Shown here: positions 44,210 through 53,053 of the stretch, one piece after another
Layout: each line of letters begins with the position of its first letter
Numbering within the stretch: position 1 is the first letter of the stretch
Notes under the pieces: generated by a model
Databases searched by the model: none
The model's input: the letters and a program-made list of their open reading frames with translations, nothing else
Told to the model about the DNA's origin: nothing
Assembly (NCBI GenBank): GCA_944389315.1
Contig: CALXLX010000050.1
Coordinates: 1 to 64,000 of the forward strand
Reading direction: 5' to 3'
Source: an uncultured Opitutales bacterium
Lineage (GTDB): Bacteria; Verrucomicrobiota; Verrucomicrobiia; Opitutales; Intestinicryptomonadaceae
DNA: 64,000 nt
Position numbers and translations under genes: made by a program

Positions 44210-45379
44210 TTACTTGTCGAAGAACGACAAATCCCATTCGTCGCGCCAGCGCAGCACCAAACGGCCGTCTTCAAACTCGACCGGAAGGAAAATATAACGG
44301 CCGTCTATGGCGTTTTTCGGACGCCAGCTGTCGGCCACAAATATAAAAGCGTCTTTCTTGCCCGCCACGGGAATTACATATGTGCTCTGCCCGCCGAATG
44401 TTGTTCTCATCTGCTCCGGAGTGCCCTCCACCGGGTTTCCAAGGCTCTTCCATGGCCCGTATATGCTATCCGAAACATAACTGCGCGCGGAGTTTGGCGC
44501 CCAGCCCGTGCAAAACGAGGCGAACAAATAATACTTACCGCCCTTCTTAAAGACTGCGGGCGCCTCGTTCCAATCGGAACAGCGCACGCGCGCGAAACGC
44601 CCGGTGAAGTTCTGGTAGTCGTCGGTAAGCTCGTGTATCTGAAGGGTTGCGTTTTCCTCGCTCGAGCAAATCAGATAGGCTTTTGCGTCGTCATCGACAA
44701 AAAGCGTCATGTCGCGCGCCATCTGGCCCTTGCCGCGCATGTCCCGCACAAAGGCAAACCCCCTGCCCTTTAGCATCTTGTAATTGTTGTTGGCCAAAAC
44801 CTTATCTATCTGGGCATCGTCGAAGCTTTTGTCTATGCTCGCGCAGTCGGCGACTTCTCCGTCTGTGGGCATGCGCCCCTTTTGTGGACGGAAACTGCCG
44901 ACATAAGCATAGGGCCCCGCGGGCTTGTCGGCAACGGCAAGCGCGCAGCGGGCGGTAGTATAATTGGGCTTGCCGTCGGCGCTCCTAAATTCGAGGTGAA
45001 ACCACATCACGTACTTGCCCGTCTTAGCGTTGTAGATTACCTTGGGGCGCTCCAATATGCACCCTTTTACTATCTCGCTCGACTCGTCGTCCGAAACGGC
45101 GAGGGCTATGCCTTCGTCCTTCCAGTTGTATAAATCGGTTGACGAATAGCAGTGCACCCCGACATTTGCGAGATTGCCGCCCGCCCCCTCCGTCTTGTGC
45201 TCTCCAAACCAATAATAGACGCCGTCCTTATGCAGAAATCCGCCTCCGTGGGCGTTTATGTGCACGCCATTATTGTCGGGCATAATCTGCCCTGGCTTAA
45301 AACTCTTAAACTCCCCCGCCGCTGCGGATAAAATACCCGCGGCAAAAGCCATAACCGCAATCGCAATGAATTTTTCCAT
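44210..45379 (-). CDS. GH43-family glycoside hydrolase (galactan-type)
   Basis: From ATG 45379 the protein has 389 residues with a signal peptide (MEKFIAIAVMAFAAGILSAAAG). The five-bladed propeller starts with NNGVHINAHGGGFLHKDGVYYWFGEHK, the typical opening of the GH43 group that includes exo-beta-1,3-galactanases, and continues with LERPKVIYNAKTGKYVMWFH, SRDMTLF-like and WNEAPAVFKKGGKYYLFAS. The activity (galactanase, arabinofuranosidase or other) is inferred from this resemblance. A TTG at 45385 is less likely as start. Confidence 0.88.
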   Translation of the reverse strand: MEKFIAIAVMAFAAGILSAAAGEFKSFKPGQIMPDNNGVHINAHGGGFLHKDGVYYWFGEHKTEGAGGNLANVGVHCYSSTDLYNWKDEGIALAVSDDESSEIVKGCILERPKVIYNAKTGKYVMWFHLEFRSADGKPNYTTARCALAVADKPAGPYAYVGSFRPQKGRMPTDGEVADCASIDKSFDDAQIDKVLANNNYKMLKGRGFAFVRDMRGKGQMARDMTLFVDDDAKAYLICSSEENATLQIHELTDDYQNFTGRFARVRCSDWNEAPAVFKKGGKYYLFASFCTGWAPNSARSYVSDSIYGPWKSLGNPVEGTPEQMRTTFGGQSTYVIPVAGKKDAFIFVADSWRPKNAIDGRYIFLPVEFEDGRLVLRWRDEWDLSFFDK

Positions 45380-45507
45380 GCGCAACCGATTAAACCAAAA
45401 TACGCATCATTCAAGCAAATAACATAAACATAAAAATAAATTGCATGCACAATACGAATTTTCTTGCATAGATTTTCAAAAGCTTTTGACTGCGTATCTT
45501 CAAATCA

Positions 45508-45596
45508 GGAGAGGTGGCAGAGTGGCCGAATGCGCTGGTTTGCTAAACCGGTGTAGGGGTAAAACCCTACCACGGGTTCGAATCCCGTCTTCTCCG
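45508..45596 (+). tRNA. tRNA-Ser(GCT)
   Basis: The gene folds into a type II tRNA. The acceptor stem GGAGAGG pairs with CTTCTCC, the anticodon loop TTGCTAA has GCT at 45542-45544, and the long variable arm has the stem GTAGGG / CCCTAC. The T arm is ACGGG-TTCGAAT-CCCGT. CCA is not encoded. It reads AGC and AGT. Confidence 0.95.
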
Positions 45597-45614
45597 CGGT
45601 TTGAAAAAAAATAT

Positions 45615-45644
45615 GCGGCGGGTCTTTCTGGCCCGCCGTTTTTT
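45615..45644 (+). terminator. Terminator after tRNA-Ser
   Basis: The stem CGGCGGG / CCCGCCG is followed by six T, about 20 bases after the tRNA. Confidence 0.8.
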
Positions 45645-45802
45645 GCGCCTTCTTCTGGTTGTCCCGCACCCCAAACGCAGCGATGACCGCGCATGAGCGC
45701 TTCCAAGCCCCTATGTCTATACCCCAATTTGCCGTGCAACGCTAAAACGGCATCCTTAAAGCGGATTTCCCCCCGGCAATTTTTCATGTTCGCAGAGCAA
45801 AG

Positions 45803-45829
45803 AAAAAGGGGGTTCGTGCCCCCTTTTTT
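45803..45829. terminator. Terminator downstream of the CE15 gene
   Basis: A 10-bp stem AAAAAGGGGG / CCCCCTTTTT with a six-base loop lies 37 bases after the stop of the minus-strand CE15 gene and works as a terminator for it; the symmetry allows both directions. Confidence 0.8.
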
Positions 45830-45865
45830 CCCGAATGCAATATGAACTATGGGTGGAATATTTCG

Positions 45866-47209
45866 TCATTCGTTAAAGAAATGTTTCTTTGCGAACTTTA
45901 TAAAATAGCTCCAATCCTCAAAGGTTAAATCATGCTTGCCCTCGCGTATATGGTACCCCGTGTCGCCGCAGAAAGGCACCGTCTCATTGGCCATGGTCGG
46001 CAGCTCCTTTGCGCCGAAAAGCTCATACACTGGATTTGCCGCAACAAGCGCGCTTAGCTGGCCTTTGGGATCGGCCCAGCGGTCGGCCTTGGCGCTTTCG
46101 ACATATACCGGCCGCGGAGCCATAAGTGCAAGGAGCTGGTGTTGGTCTATGGGCATCTTGTCCTCGGCGAAGGCGTATTTCTTAAGCTCGTCGGAGAACC
46201 AATGCCCGAACGACTCGGTTATGCTCGATACGTTCTCGCCGTAATTCCTGCGTGAAAGCTTTGCACCCATGCAGCCCGAACCGTTGGATATCGCCATCGC
46301 AAAACGGGTGTCGAGCGCGCCTGTAACAAGCGCGGTCTTGCCGTGGCGCGAATGCCCCACAACGGCAACACGCCTGCTGTCAAGAGAAACATCGGTTTCT
46401 ATGTAATCCATCACGCGGCTTATAGCCCAGCTCCACACGGCTATTGCGGTGCGCTTGTGCGGATGAACCGCATCGGAAAAGATCCTGCTTATATTCTTTG
46501 AATTGATGGAAGCATCGGACGTATCGGGGAAGGCTTCGCAATAGCAGAAGGTAAGATACGCAAACCCGGCGTCGAGCATGGCCTCTATCGGGTGCCTGCT
46601 TTTGCGCACGCCACGCGCGTCGGCCGACGGAGTGTGCCCCCTAAACTTATAGCCTCCAACCTCGCCGTCCCTTATCCAAAACGCATCAACCAGTATCGCA
46701 GGATCGTCGGCGACGGTATGGTTGCCGTAGTAATTCATGTTGACAAATGCCGGAGAGGGCTTTTCTGCCCCCTTGGGAACGTACATCAACACCCCGAAAG
46801 ATAATTCCTCGCCGGTGTCCCCCTTGACGTAAATTCTAATTTGCTTCCTGACTGCCTTTCCGCCGAAAGCCTCCCCGCTTTCGACCACTTCGAAATGCAT
46901 TCCATATGGGCGCGGGGGGCGCGGGCTATAGAAGTTTTCAACCTCATCGAGCACAGCCGGCCTGACCTTCTCCAGCCATTCCAAAGCGTTTGTAGCCCTA
47001 AAACCGCTGTGCGGATTGACAAGCGGATCCGGCAAAACATACGGGGCAACCTTAGCTTCGTCATAATTTATCCTGTGCCTTTCGAGCTTCAATTCCCAGG
47101 AGGTTTTCTTGGGTTTTGGAACCTCATTGGGCGTGTTTTGAGCCCATAAGACCGAAAGAGTTAGAGAGCCTGCCAGCAGCAAAATTGCGATTTTAATCAT
47201 GTTGTGCAT
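45866..47209 (-). CDS. CE15-family glucuronoyl esterase-like hydrolase
   Basis: The 447-residue protein has a signal peptide (to about LSVLWAQ) and an alpha/beta hydrolase fold. The nucleophile elbow is VVGHSRHGKTALVTGALD, which fits the G-x-S-R-x-G-K motif of CE15. Further family blocks are NGSGCMGAKLSRRNYGE and the C-terminal His in GYHIREGKHDLTFEDW. CE15 enzymes cut the ester bond between lignin and glucuronoxylan. A general acetylxylan esterase role cannot be excluded. No partner gene is on the same strand. Confidence 0.85.
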   Translation of the reverse strand: MHNMIKIAILLLAGSLTLSVLWAQNTPNEVPKPKKTSWELKLERHRINYDEAKVAPYVLPDPLVNPHSGFRATNALEWLEKVRPAVLDEVENFYSPRPPRPYGMHFEVVESGEAFGGKAVRKQIRIYVKGDTGEELSFGVLMYVPKGAEKPSPAFVNMNYYGNHTVADDPAILVDAFWIRDGEVGGYKFRGHTPSADARGVRKSRHPIEAMLDAGFAYLTFCYCEAFPDTSDASINSKNISRIFSDAVHPHKRTAIAVWSWAISRVMDYIETDVSLDSRRVAVVGHSRHGKTALVTGALDTRFAMAISNGSGCMGAKLSRRNYGENVSSITESFGHWFSDELKKYAFAEDKMPIDQHQLLALMAPRPVYVESAKADRWADPKGQLSALVAANPVYELFGAKELPTMANETVPFCGDTGYHIREGKHDLTFEDWSYFIKFAKKHFFNE

Positions 47210-47439
47210 ATCCGTAAAACAATTATCTCAAACGATTGAATAAATATTTTATAAAATTTTCAAGACAAAAATTTTTACGCAAAAAATATGAATGAGAGCT
47301 TTAATCTTGTTGACTTATTGCGAATAAAAATATGGGCTTTCCGAATTCAAAACGACCGTAGCATATAAAATGTTTGCGCAATGCGTTTTGGCAGGGGGAA
47401 TGTCCCTTTGATGCAATAAAATAAATAATAGGAAATAAT

Positions 47440-48027
47440 ATGGAAATATTCGTGGGCAATCTGCCCTTCGATATTACGGAGCAAGAGGTATCAGATGCCT
47501 TTGCCCAACACGGAGCCGTCTCAAAAATAAAAATGCTCACAGACAGGGAAACCGGAAGATTCCGCGGAATAGCCTTTGTCACGATGGACGACGACGCCCA
47601 AGCAAAAGCCGCAATAGAGGCTCTAAACGAGAAGGATCTCGGCGGGCGTCCCATGCGCGTAAGCCAGAGCCGCGGGAGGGACGAAAGGCCGCCCCGTTTC
47701 AGCGGTTTTTCGGGCGAGCGCAAATTCGGAAGCGGAGAGCGCAGGTTTGGCGGCGGACGCAGATTCGGCGGAGAGCGCAGGTTTTCCAACGACCGCGGAG
47801 ACGCAGACTCCGAGCGCACTTTCAACCAGGAGCGCGGCGAAAATAGGCCTCACGGCAACCGCAGATCTGACTTCGACCGCAGGGAGCGCAGATTCCACAA
47901 CGACCGCAAATATTCCGACGGCCCGCGCAGATTCGGGTACGGCAGGGATGAAAACTTCGGGCAAAACCGCAGGTTTAGACCTCAGGACGACAGGGAAAAC
48001 AACTTCGGGGAAGATTTCTCGGAATAA
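47440..48027 (+). CDS. RRM-domain RNA-binding protein with Arg/Gly/Phe-rich C-terminal tail
   Basis: The 195-residue protein starts with one RRM (residues 1-80): RNP2 is IFVGNL and RNP1 is RFRGIAFVTM. The remaining ~115 residues form a low-complexity tail with repeated RRFGGGRRFGGERRF-like units, Arg, Gly, Asn and Asp. Short RRM proteins with glycine-rich tails occur in cyanobacteria and other phyla, often in cold response. The tail here is long and strongly charged. A T-rich hairpin terminator follows. The AGGA before the ATG (ATAGGAAATAATATG) is a weak ribosome site. Confidence 0.9.
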   Translation: MEIFVGNLPFDITEQEVSDAFAQHGAVSKIKMLTDRETGRFRGIAFVTMDDDAQAKAAIEALNEKDLGGRPMRVSQSRGRDERPPRFSGFSGERKFGSGERRFGGGRRFGGERRFSNDRGDADSERTFNQERGENRPHGNRRSDFDRRERRFHNDRKYSDGPRRFGYGRDENFGQNRRFRPQDDRENNFGEDFSE

Positions 48028-48049
48028 ATTTTTGCCCGCTAAAATAAAA

Positions 48050-48084
48050 AGACGGACCTTTTGAAAGAAAGGTCCGTTTTTTTT
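48050..48084 (+). terminator. Terminator after the RRM gene
   Basis: The 10-bp stem ACGGACCTTT / AAAGGTCCGT with a six-base loop is followed by eight T. Confidence 0.88.
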
Positions 48085-48263
48085 ACATCTCTTACGGGCG
48101 CGGGCTTATTTCAGAAATTTCCATGAAAAACCCTGCAATATAAAAATCTGGGTAGATGCATCGGAGAGAAAAACCGCGCCATGGCCTAAAAAAACATGCA
48201 TTGGCGCCGTAAAGATGCACACACTCCCCGCCGCAAACGGCGCAAAGGCCGGAGCAATGCCTC

Positions 48264-48827
48264 TCAATGCTTGGGGATATTCGGCTTAAGGCCTGCCGAG
48301 TCAACATTGGCACCTTGTGGAAGGGATTTAGCGTCAAAACGCCCCCAATATTGGTTTTGGCCGAACCCGAAAAGCTCGCCCCTTACAACAAGGCAGTCCT
48401 TCTCCGAATCGTACCAGGCCTTGCAGTTGTAAACGCTGCCGGAGTCCGGATCTATAACGCTGCCGGAATCGTATATTTTCCCGTTGAATTTCAAGCCCCA
48501 GATGAAGTCGAACTCGCAAAGTTTGGGATTCCCGCGTATGCCCTTTGAGCGCTGGGCGCAGTTTTCAGTAGTATCGGTAAGTTTCCCGTCGTCGTCATAT
48601 ACGGCCACCATTCTGCAGTAGTAGACCTCGTCTGCAGCGTAGCATATTATGACGCTCTCGGTTTTGCCGGTGTCGGAGTCTGCGATGCGCCAATACCCGC
48701 CTATTCCCCCCGCGGACTTAGGCTCGGGACGCTCCGTAAAGATGTCGCGAAAAAAATACATTCCCCCTGCGACACAGGCGGCAAAGGCTATTGTCAGTGC
48801 GGCTATTTTTATCGGAGACATGGACAT
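48264..48827 (-). CDS. DUF2147-family protein
   Basis: The 187-residue protein has an N-terminal signal or anchor helix (IKIAALTIAFAACVAGGMYFF) and a DUF2147-like domain with GYWRIADSDTGKTESVIICY, YCRMVAVYDDDGKL, GKIYDSGSVIDPDSGSVYNCKAW and LVVRGELFGFGQNQYWGRF. Length and pattern agree with this small exported family. Its function is unknown. Confidence 0.8.
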   Translation of the reverse strand: MSMSPIKIAALTIAFAACVAGGMYFFRDIFTERPEPKSAGGIGGYWRIADSDTGKTESVIICYAADEVYYCRMVAVYDDDGKLTDTTENCAQRSKGIRGNPKLCEFDFIWGLKFNGKIYDSGSVIDPDSGSVYNCKAWYDSEKDCLVVRGELFGFGQNQYWGRFDAKSLPQGANVDSAGLKPNIPKH

Positions 48828-49030
48828 AGAGATAATCTACGGATATAAACGGGCAAGGATTAAATTTAAAATCGGAATATTACTCCCCCGAATCCGGCAA
48901 TAACGGCGGAGCCGGAAATATTTTGCGGCCAACGCAGATATGCATGCCAAGACGCGCCGCATGCCGCTTAAGAAAAAATGCGGATAAAATATGCTCGCAT
49001 ATGCGCGGAAAAATTGTTGTAGTTGCAAGC

Positions 49031-50221
49031 ATGTCGAAAGTAGGAACTGTTTATAAAAAAGGAGCGGCAAAAGCCATGCTCCTGGGAAGCGGAGAACTCG
49101 GCCGCGAAGTCGTAATAGAGCTCAAGCGTCTCGGAGTCGAGGTTGTGGCGGTTGACAAATACGCGAACGCCCCGGCTATGCAGGTTGCGGACAGAAGCTA
49201 TGTCGTATCCATGCTCGACGCCGAAAAGCTTGAAAAAATCATAACGGACGAAAATCCCGGCTACATCGTACCCGAAGTGGAGGCCATAGCCACGGGGAAG
49301 CTTCTCGAGCTGCAAAAGCGCGGTTTCAATGTAATTCCTACGGCGGAGGCGGTTAACTTTACCATGAACCGCCAGAACATACGCACTCTTGCTGCTGAAA
49401 AGCTCGGCATGAAAACCTCTCCCTACCTGTTTGCCGACGACTTTGAAAGCTTTAAGGAGGCGGTCGGCAAGATAGGCCTGCCCTGCGTTGTAAAGCCGAT
49501 AATGAGCTCTTCGGGGCACGGGCAAAGCCTCGTAAAAACTCCCGACGACATCAAGAAAGCGTGGGACTATTCCCAAAGCGGAGGGCGCGCGGGCGCTGGG
49601 AGAGATATCGTCGAGGGTTTTGTGGATTTCGACTACGAGATAACCCTGCTGACAGTGCGCCACAGCGCAGGAACCGCATTTTGCGAGCCCGTAGGCCACA
49701 AGCAGATAGACGGAGACTACCGCGAAAGCTGGCAGCCGGCCGCCATGACAAGCCAGGCGAAAGAAAAGGCGAAGGAATACGCAAAAAAGATAACGGATGC
49801 GCTTGGCGGATACGGAATCTTCGGGGTGGAGCTGTTTATAAAGGGGGACGAGGTAATATTCAGCGAGGTATCCCCTCGCCCGCACGATACGGGCATGGTT
49901 ACGCTAATATCGCAGAATTTGTCGGAGTTTGCCCTGCACGCACGCGCGATACTCGGCATACCGATACCGGCGATACGTTTTTACGGGCCTGCGGCCAGCC
50001 GTGCTGTCGTTGTTGAGGGCGACTACAAGAACCTGCAGTACGGAAACCTCGACAAGGTGCTCTCCAGGCCCGATACGGACATGAGAATTTTCTCAAAGCC
50101 GGAAACGGGCGGCCACAGGCGCATGGCGGTTTTGCTCGCGCGGGCGGACAGCGTTGAAAACGCCCGCAAAATAACAAAAGAAATGCTCGACGATCTCGAA
50201 TTGTCCGAAGGCGAAATTTAG
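49031..50221 (+). CDS. purT: Formate-dependent phosphoribosylglycinamide formyltransferase
   Basis: From ATG 49031 the protein has 396 residues, the usual length. It shows an ATP-grasp fold with [20 protein letters not shown] at the start, then ALVVPEVEAI-like, [18 protein letters not shown] and the metal site [27 protein letters not shown]. It forms formyl-GAR from formate and ATP in purine synthesis, and the use of formate fits an anaerobe. A longer in-frame start is rejected. A terminator follows. Confidence 0.95.
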   Translation: MSKVGTVYKKGAAKAMLLGSGELGREVVIELKRLGVEVVAVDKYANAPAMQVADRSYVVSMLDAEKLEKIITDENPGYIVPEVEAIATGKLLELQKRGFNVIPTAEAVNFTMNRQNIRTLAAEKLGMKTSPYLFADDFESFKEAVGKIGLPCVVKPIMSSSGHGQSLVKTPDDIKKAWDYSQSGGRAGAGRDIVEGFVDFDYEITLLTVRHSAGTAFCEPVGHKQIDGDYRESWQPAAMTSQAKEKAKEYAKKITDALGGYGIFGVELFIKGDEVIFSEVSPRPHDTGMVTLISQNLSEFALHARAILGIPIPAIRFYGPAASRAVVVEGDYKNLQYGNLDKVLSRPDTDMRIFSKPETGGHRRMAVLLARADSVENARKITKEMLDDLELSEGEI

Positions 50222-50240
50222 CGGGCATATATGGGATATA

Positions 50241-50275
50241 AAAAACGCGCCTATTTGAATGGGCGCGTTTTTTTT
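50241..50275. terminator. Terminator between purT and the HdeD-like gene
   Basis: An 11-bp stem AAAAACGCGCC / GGCGCGTTTTT with a ten-base loop lies 20 bases after purT and 27 before the converging HdeD-like gene. Confidence 0.87.
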
Positions 50276-50301
50276 GCGCAGTATAATAATAAGTAAAACG
50301 C

Positions 50302-50802
50302 CTATTGCGCTCTGGGGCTAAAAGCCATTGACAGGCCCGTAAAGAGCAAGTCTATGCCAACGAGCGTTCCTATAAACCACATTCCCGCTGAGGGGTTTAG
50401 CAAAACGAGCACTCCGAGGACGAGCGTCACTATGCCGTTTAGCAGGCTCATGCCCTTAAACACGCGGGGAGCCGCTTTCATTTTTGAAAGCCACATCAGG
50501 ACCAAAAGCCCCTCGAATATGAATATGAAACCAAGCGCCGTCATTAGGGCCGCAGCCCCCTGGACGGGATTGGCTACTATAAATACGCCGCCGGCAGCAT
50601 ACAAAACACCCAAAAGCGCGTAGAAAGCCTTGCCGCGGAAATCCCTCTGCCCCGGCATAAGCATAAAGGTAAAAATTGCGCCGGCAAATAGGCCAAGCCC
50701 CACCATAATCTCCACCCACAAGGTTGAAAATGCGGGGTACAATATGCAAAAGAACCCCAATATCGCAAATAGGATTCCGTAAATTAAGTTTGAATTTTTC
50801 AT
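50302..50802 (-). CDS. HdeD-family membrane protein (DUF308)
   Basis: The 166-residue protein has six helices in a two-fold pattern: ILFAILGFFCILYPAFS, VEIMVGLGLFAGAIFTFML, ALLGVLYAAGGVFIVANPVQG, ALGFIFIFEGLLVLMWL, NGIVTLVLGVLVLLNPSAG and IGTLVGIDLLFTGLSMA. The N-P-x-x-G turns are typical of HdeD/DUF308. In E. coli HdeD is linked to acid resistance; the role here is unknown. Confidence 0.88.
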   Translation of the reverse strand: MKNSNLIYGILFAILGFFCILYPAFSTLWVEIMVGLGLFAGAIFTFMLMPGQRDFRGKAFYALLGVLYAAGGVFIVANPVQGAAALMTALGFIFIFEGLLVLMWLSKMKAAPRVFKGMSLLNGIVTLVLGVLVLLNPSAGMWFIGTLVGIDLLFTGLSMAFSPRAQ

Positions 50803-50901
50803 GAAGCGTAGATCCGTTTATTTTTATATCGGAAAAGTCGGAAAGTTCATTACCGATAAATTTGTTTGCGTAGGGCGCAGGCTAAGTTAGAGTGCCGATA
50901 A

Positions 50902-52299
50902 GTGAAAACCCTATACTACGATTGTTTTGCGGGCATCAGCGGAGATATGAATCTCGGCGCGATGATAGATTTGGGCTTGGACGCGGAAATTCTCAAGCGG
51001 GAATTGGATAAACTCGGCCTGGCAGGCTGGCGTATAGAAACCCATAAGGACTCCCGCGCAGGCATATGCGGGACTCGCTTGAAAGTTGTCTTGGAAGGCC
51101 GGGAGCATTGCGGGCAAACCCAAGGCCTTTGCGCCCACGGCCACGATAGCGCAGCGCCGCGGCACTCCGATGCCAAAGCGGATAAGGAAGCCTCCCCGCA
51201 CAGCCATGGAGCCGAGCTAAATTGCCATGAACACCATCACGGGCATCACCACGAATGCCAAGGGCACGAGGCAAAACATTCCCACCACGAGCACAGGGCC
51301 TATTCGGATATAAAGCTAATTATAGAAAAGAGCGCCTTGAATGATAAGGTTAAAGCGGACGCCTTAAAAATATTCGACATTCTCGCAAGAGCCGAGGCTA
51401 AGGTGCACGGGGTGCCCGTGGACGATGTTTGTTTTCACGAGGTCGGCGCGCTCGACTCCATAATAGACATAGCGGGAGCCGCAATATGCCTCGATCTGCT
51501 CGGAGTAGAACGGGTTGCGTATTCATGCGCGGTTGAGCTGGGGGGCGGAAGGGTAAAATGCGCCCACGGCCTCATGCCTGTTCCCGCCCCGGCAACAGCT
51601 TTGCTCGCCGAGAATTTCGACTCCACGGCAGGCGCGGCCGACCACGAATGCACAACCCCCACCGGGGCTGCAATCATAGCCGCCCTTGCCGAAAAGGAAT
51701 CTCCTGGACGCGAGCAAAGAATCATAGCCTGCGGAGTGGGCATAGGGGAAAGAAACTGCGAAAAGCTCCCCAATGTGCTGAGAGTGCGCCTTGCGGAAAC
51801 CCCGGGCTTGCCCAGCTCCGCAAAGGGGGAAATAGAGAGGGAAAATCTTTGCCAGATATGCGCAAATATAGACGACTCCACCCCCGAAGCCCTATCCTAT
51901 GCGCTTGACGAACTTTTAAGGCTCGGCGCCTTGGACGCCTGGCTTGAGGGCATAGTCATGAAAAAATCGCGCATGGCCACAAAGATATGCGCCCTCTGCC
52001 GCCCCGAGGATGCCGAAAAAATGGAGGACGCCATATTTTTAAACACGCCCACAATAGGGCTCAGGCGCATTTCTGTAAGCCGCAGGGCGCTTAAGAGAAG
52101 TTCTGTAGGCATAGAGACAAAATACGGCACGGTTAGAGTCAAGGTGTGCAAATTTAACGGGACGGAGAAGATAAAGGCGGAATTTGACGACTGTCTGGAA
52201 ATAGCCAGGCGCAACGGAATTTCCGTTGGAGAGGCGGCGAAAGAGGCTGAGTATGAATACCGTAAAAGTCGCAAAGTTAAAGAGGATCTTGAGGGCTAA
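50902..52299 (+). CDS. larC: Nickel-pincer cofactor nickel insertase LarC
   Basis: The 465-residue protein starts with the family motif YYDCFAGISGDMNLGAMIDLG and has VCFHEVGALDSIIDIAGAA and TTPTGAAIIAALA. A His-rich segment at residues 69-131 holds 18 His and should bind nickel. The C-terminal domain follows in the same frame, unlike L. plantarum larC, which needs a frameshift. LarC inserts Ni into the pyridinium dithiocarboxylate cofactor of lactate racemase. The start is GTG. The next gene overlaps its end by 47 bases. Confidence 0.92.
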   Translation: MKTLYYDCFAGISGDMNLGAMIDLGLDAEILKRELDKLGLAGWRIETHKDSRAGICGTRLKVVLEGREHCGQTQGLCAHGHDSAAPRHSDAKADKEASPHSHGAELNCHEHHHGHHHECQGHEAKHSHHEHRAYSDIKLIIEKSALNDKVKADALKIFDILARAEAKVHGVPVDDVCFHEVGALDSIIDIAGAAICLDLLGVERVAYSCAVELGGGRVKCAHGLMPVPAPATALLAENFDSTAGAADHECTTPTGAAIIAALAEKESPGREQRIIACGVGIGERNCEKLPNVLRVRLAETPGLPSSAKGEIERENLCQICANIDDSTPEALSYALDELLRLGALDAWLEGIVMKKSRMATKICALCRPEDAEKMEDAIFLNTPTIGLRRISVSRRALKRSSVGIETKYGTVRVKVCKFNGTEKIKAEFDDCLEIARRNGISVGEAAKEAEYEYRKSRKVKEDLEG

Positions 52300-53053
52300 G
52301 AAGCGGGTTGCGATAGCGCTTTCCGGAGGCTTGGACAGCTGCGTATTGCTCGAATTTTGCGCAAGAGAGCTCGGGCCTGAGAACTGTCTGGCCCTGTGCG
52401 CGCAGACCCCCTACTCTATCAAAGAGGAGATTCTCTCGGCGCGGAAGTTGTGCGGAAAACTCGGAGTTGAGTGCATAACGGAAAAATTTTCCCTCCCGGA
52501 AGTTCTAAAGGACAACCCTCCGAACCGCTGCTATCTATGCAAGGCTATGATATTTAAGAGGCTTAAGGACAGGGCCGCAGAACGCGGGTTTGCCGTCTTA
52601 TGCGACGGGTCCAATGTATCGGATTTGTCGGACTACCGCCCCGGGAGGAAGGCGGCTGAAGAACTCGGCATAAAAAGCCCCCTCGAGGAGGCGGGCCTTG
52701 AAAAAAGCGATATACGCGCCCTCGCCTCGGAGCTTAAAAATTGCGCAAAATTTGCGTCGAAAAGGGCGAATTCCTGCATGCTTACGCGCTTTCCCTTCGG
52801 GGACAGGATATCCCCGGACAAATTGAGGCGCGCGGAAAGAGCGGAAGCGTTTTTAAAAGAATTGGGACTCCGCGGCCCACGGGTGCGCGTGCACGGCAAT
52901 CTGGCGAGAATAGAGCTGGCTGACGAAGATTTTGAATTGTTCGTAGAAAAACGCCTCTTTAAAATCGCCGCGAAAGGATTGGGAGATTTGGGATACTCCT
53001 TTTGCGCGCTCGATTTGGGAGGATATAGGAAGGGAAGTTTCAACAATGTCTAA
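52253..53053 (+). CDS. larE: Pyridinium cofactor sulfur transferase LarE
   Basis: From ATG 52253 the protein has 266 residues. The PP-loop is ALSGGLDSCVLLEF. Cysteines at 93 and 96 (NRCYLCKAMIF) and 175 (KRANSCMLTRF) form the set of three that, as I recall, marks the iron-sulfur form of LarE, which moves sulfur catalytically. The L. plantarum enzyme instead gives up its single Cys176. The protein adds sulfur to the nicotinate-derived cofactor precursor. It overlaps larC and larB (by 8 bases), so the three are co-translated. Confidence 0.9.
   Translation: MNTVKVAKLKRILRAKKRVAIALSGGLDSCVLLEFCARELGPENCLALCAQTPYSIKEEILSARKLCGKLGVECITEKFSLPEVLKDNPPNRCYLCKAMIFKRLKDRAAERGFAVLCDGSNVSDLSDYRPGRKAAEELGIKSPLEEAGLEKSDIRALASELKNCAKFASKRANSCMLTRFPFGDRISPDKLRRAERAEAFLKELGLRGPRVRVHGNLARIELADEDFELFVEKRLFKIAAKGLGDLGYSFCALDLGGYRKGSFNNV

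Noticed and set aside
51136-51300. His-rich coding repeat in larC considered as a CRISPR-like or tandem DNA repeat
   Set aside because: The repetition is at the His codon level only, with no fixed unit or spacers; it fits a nickel-binding segment.
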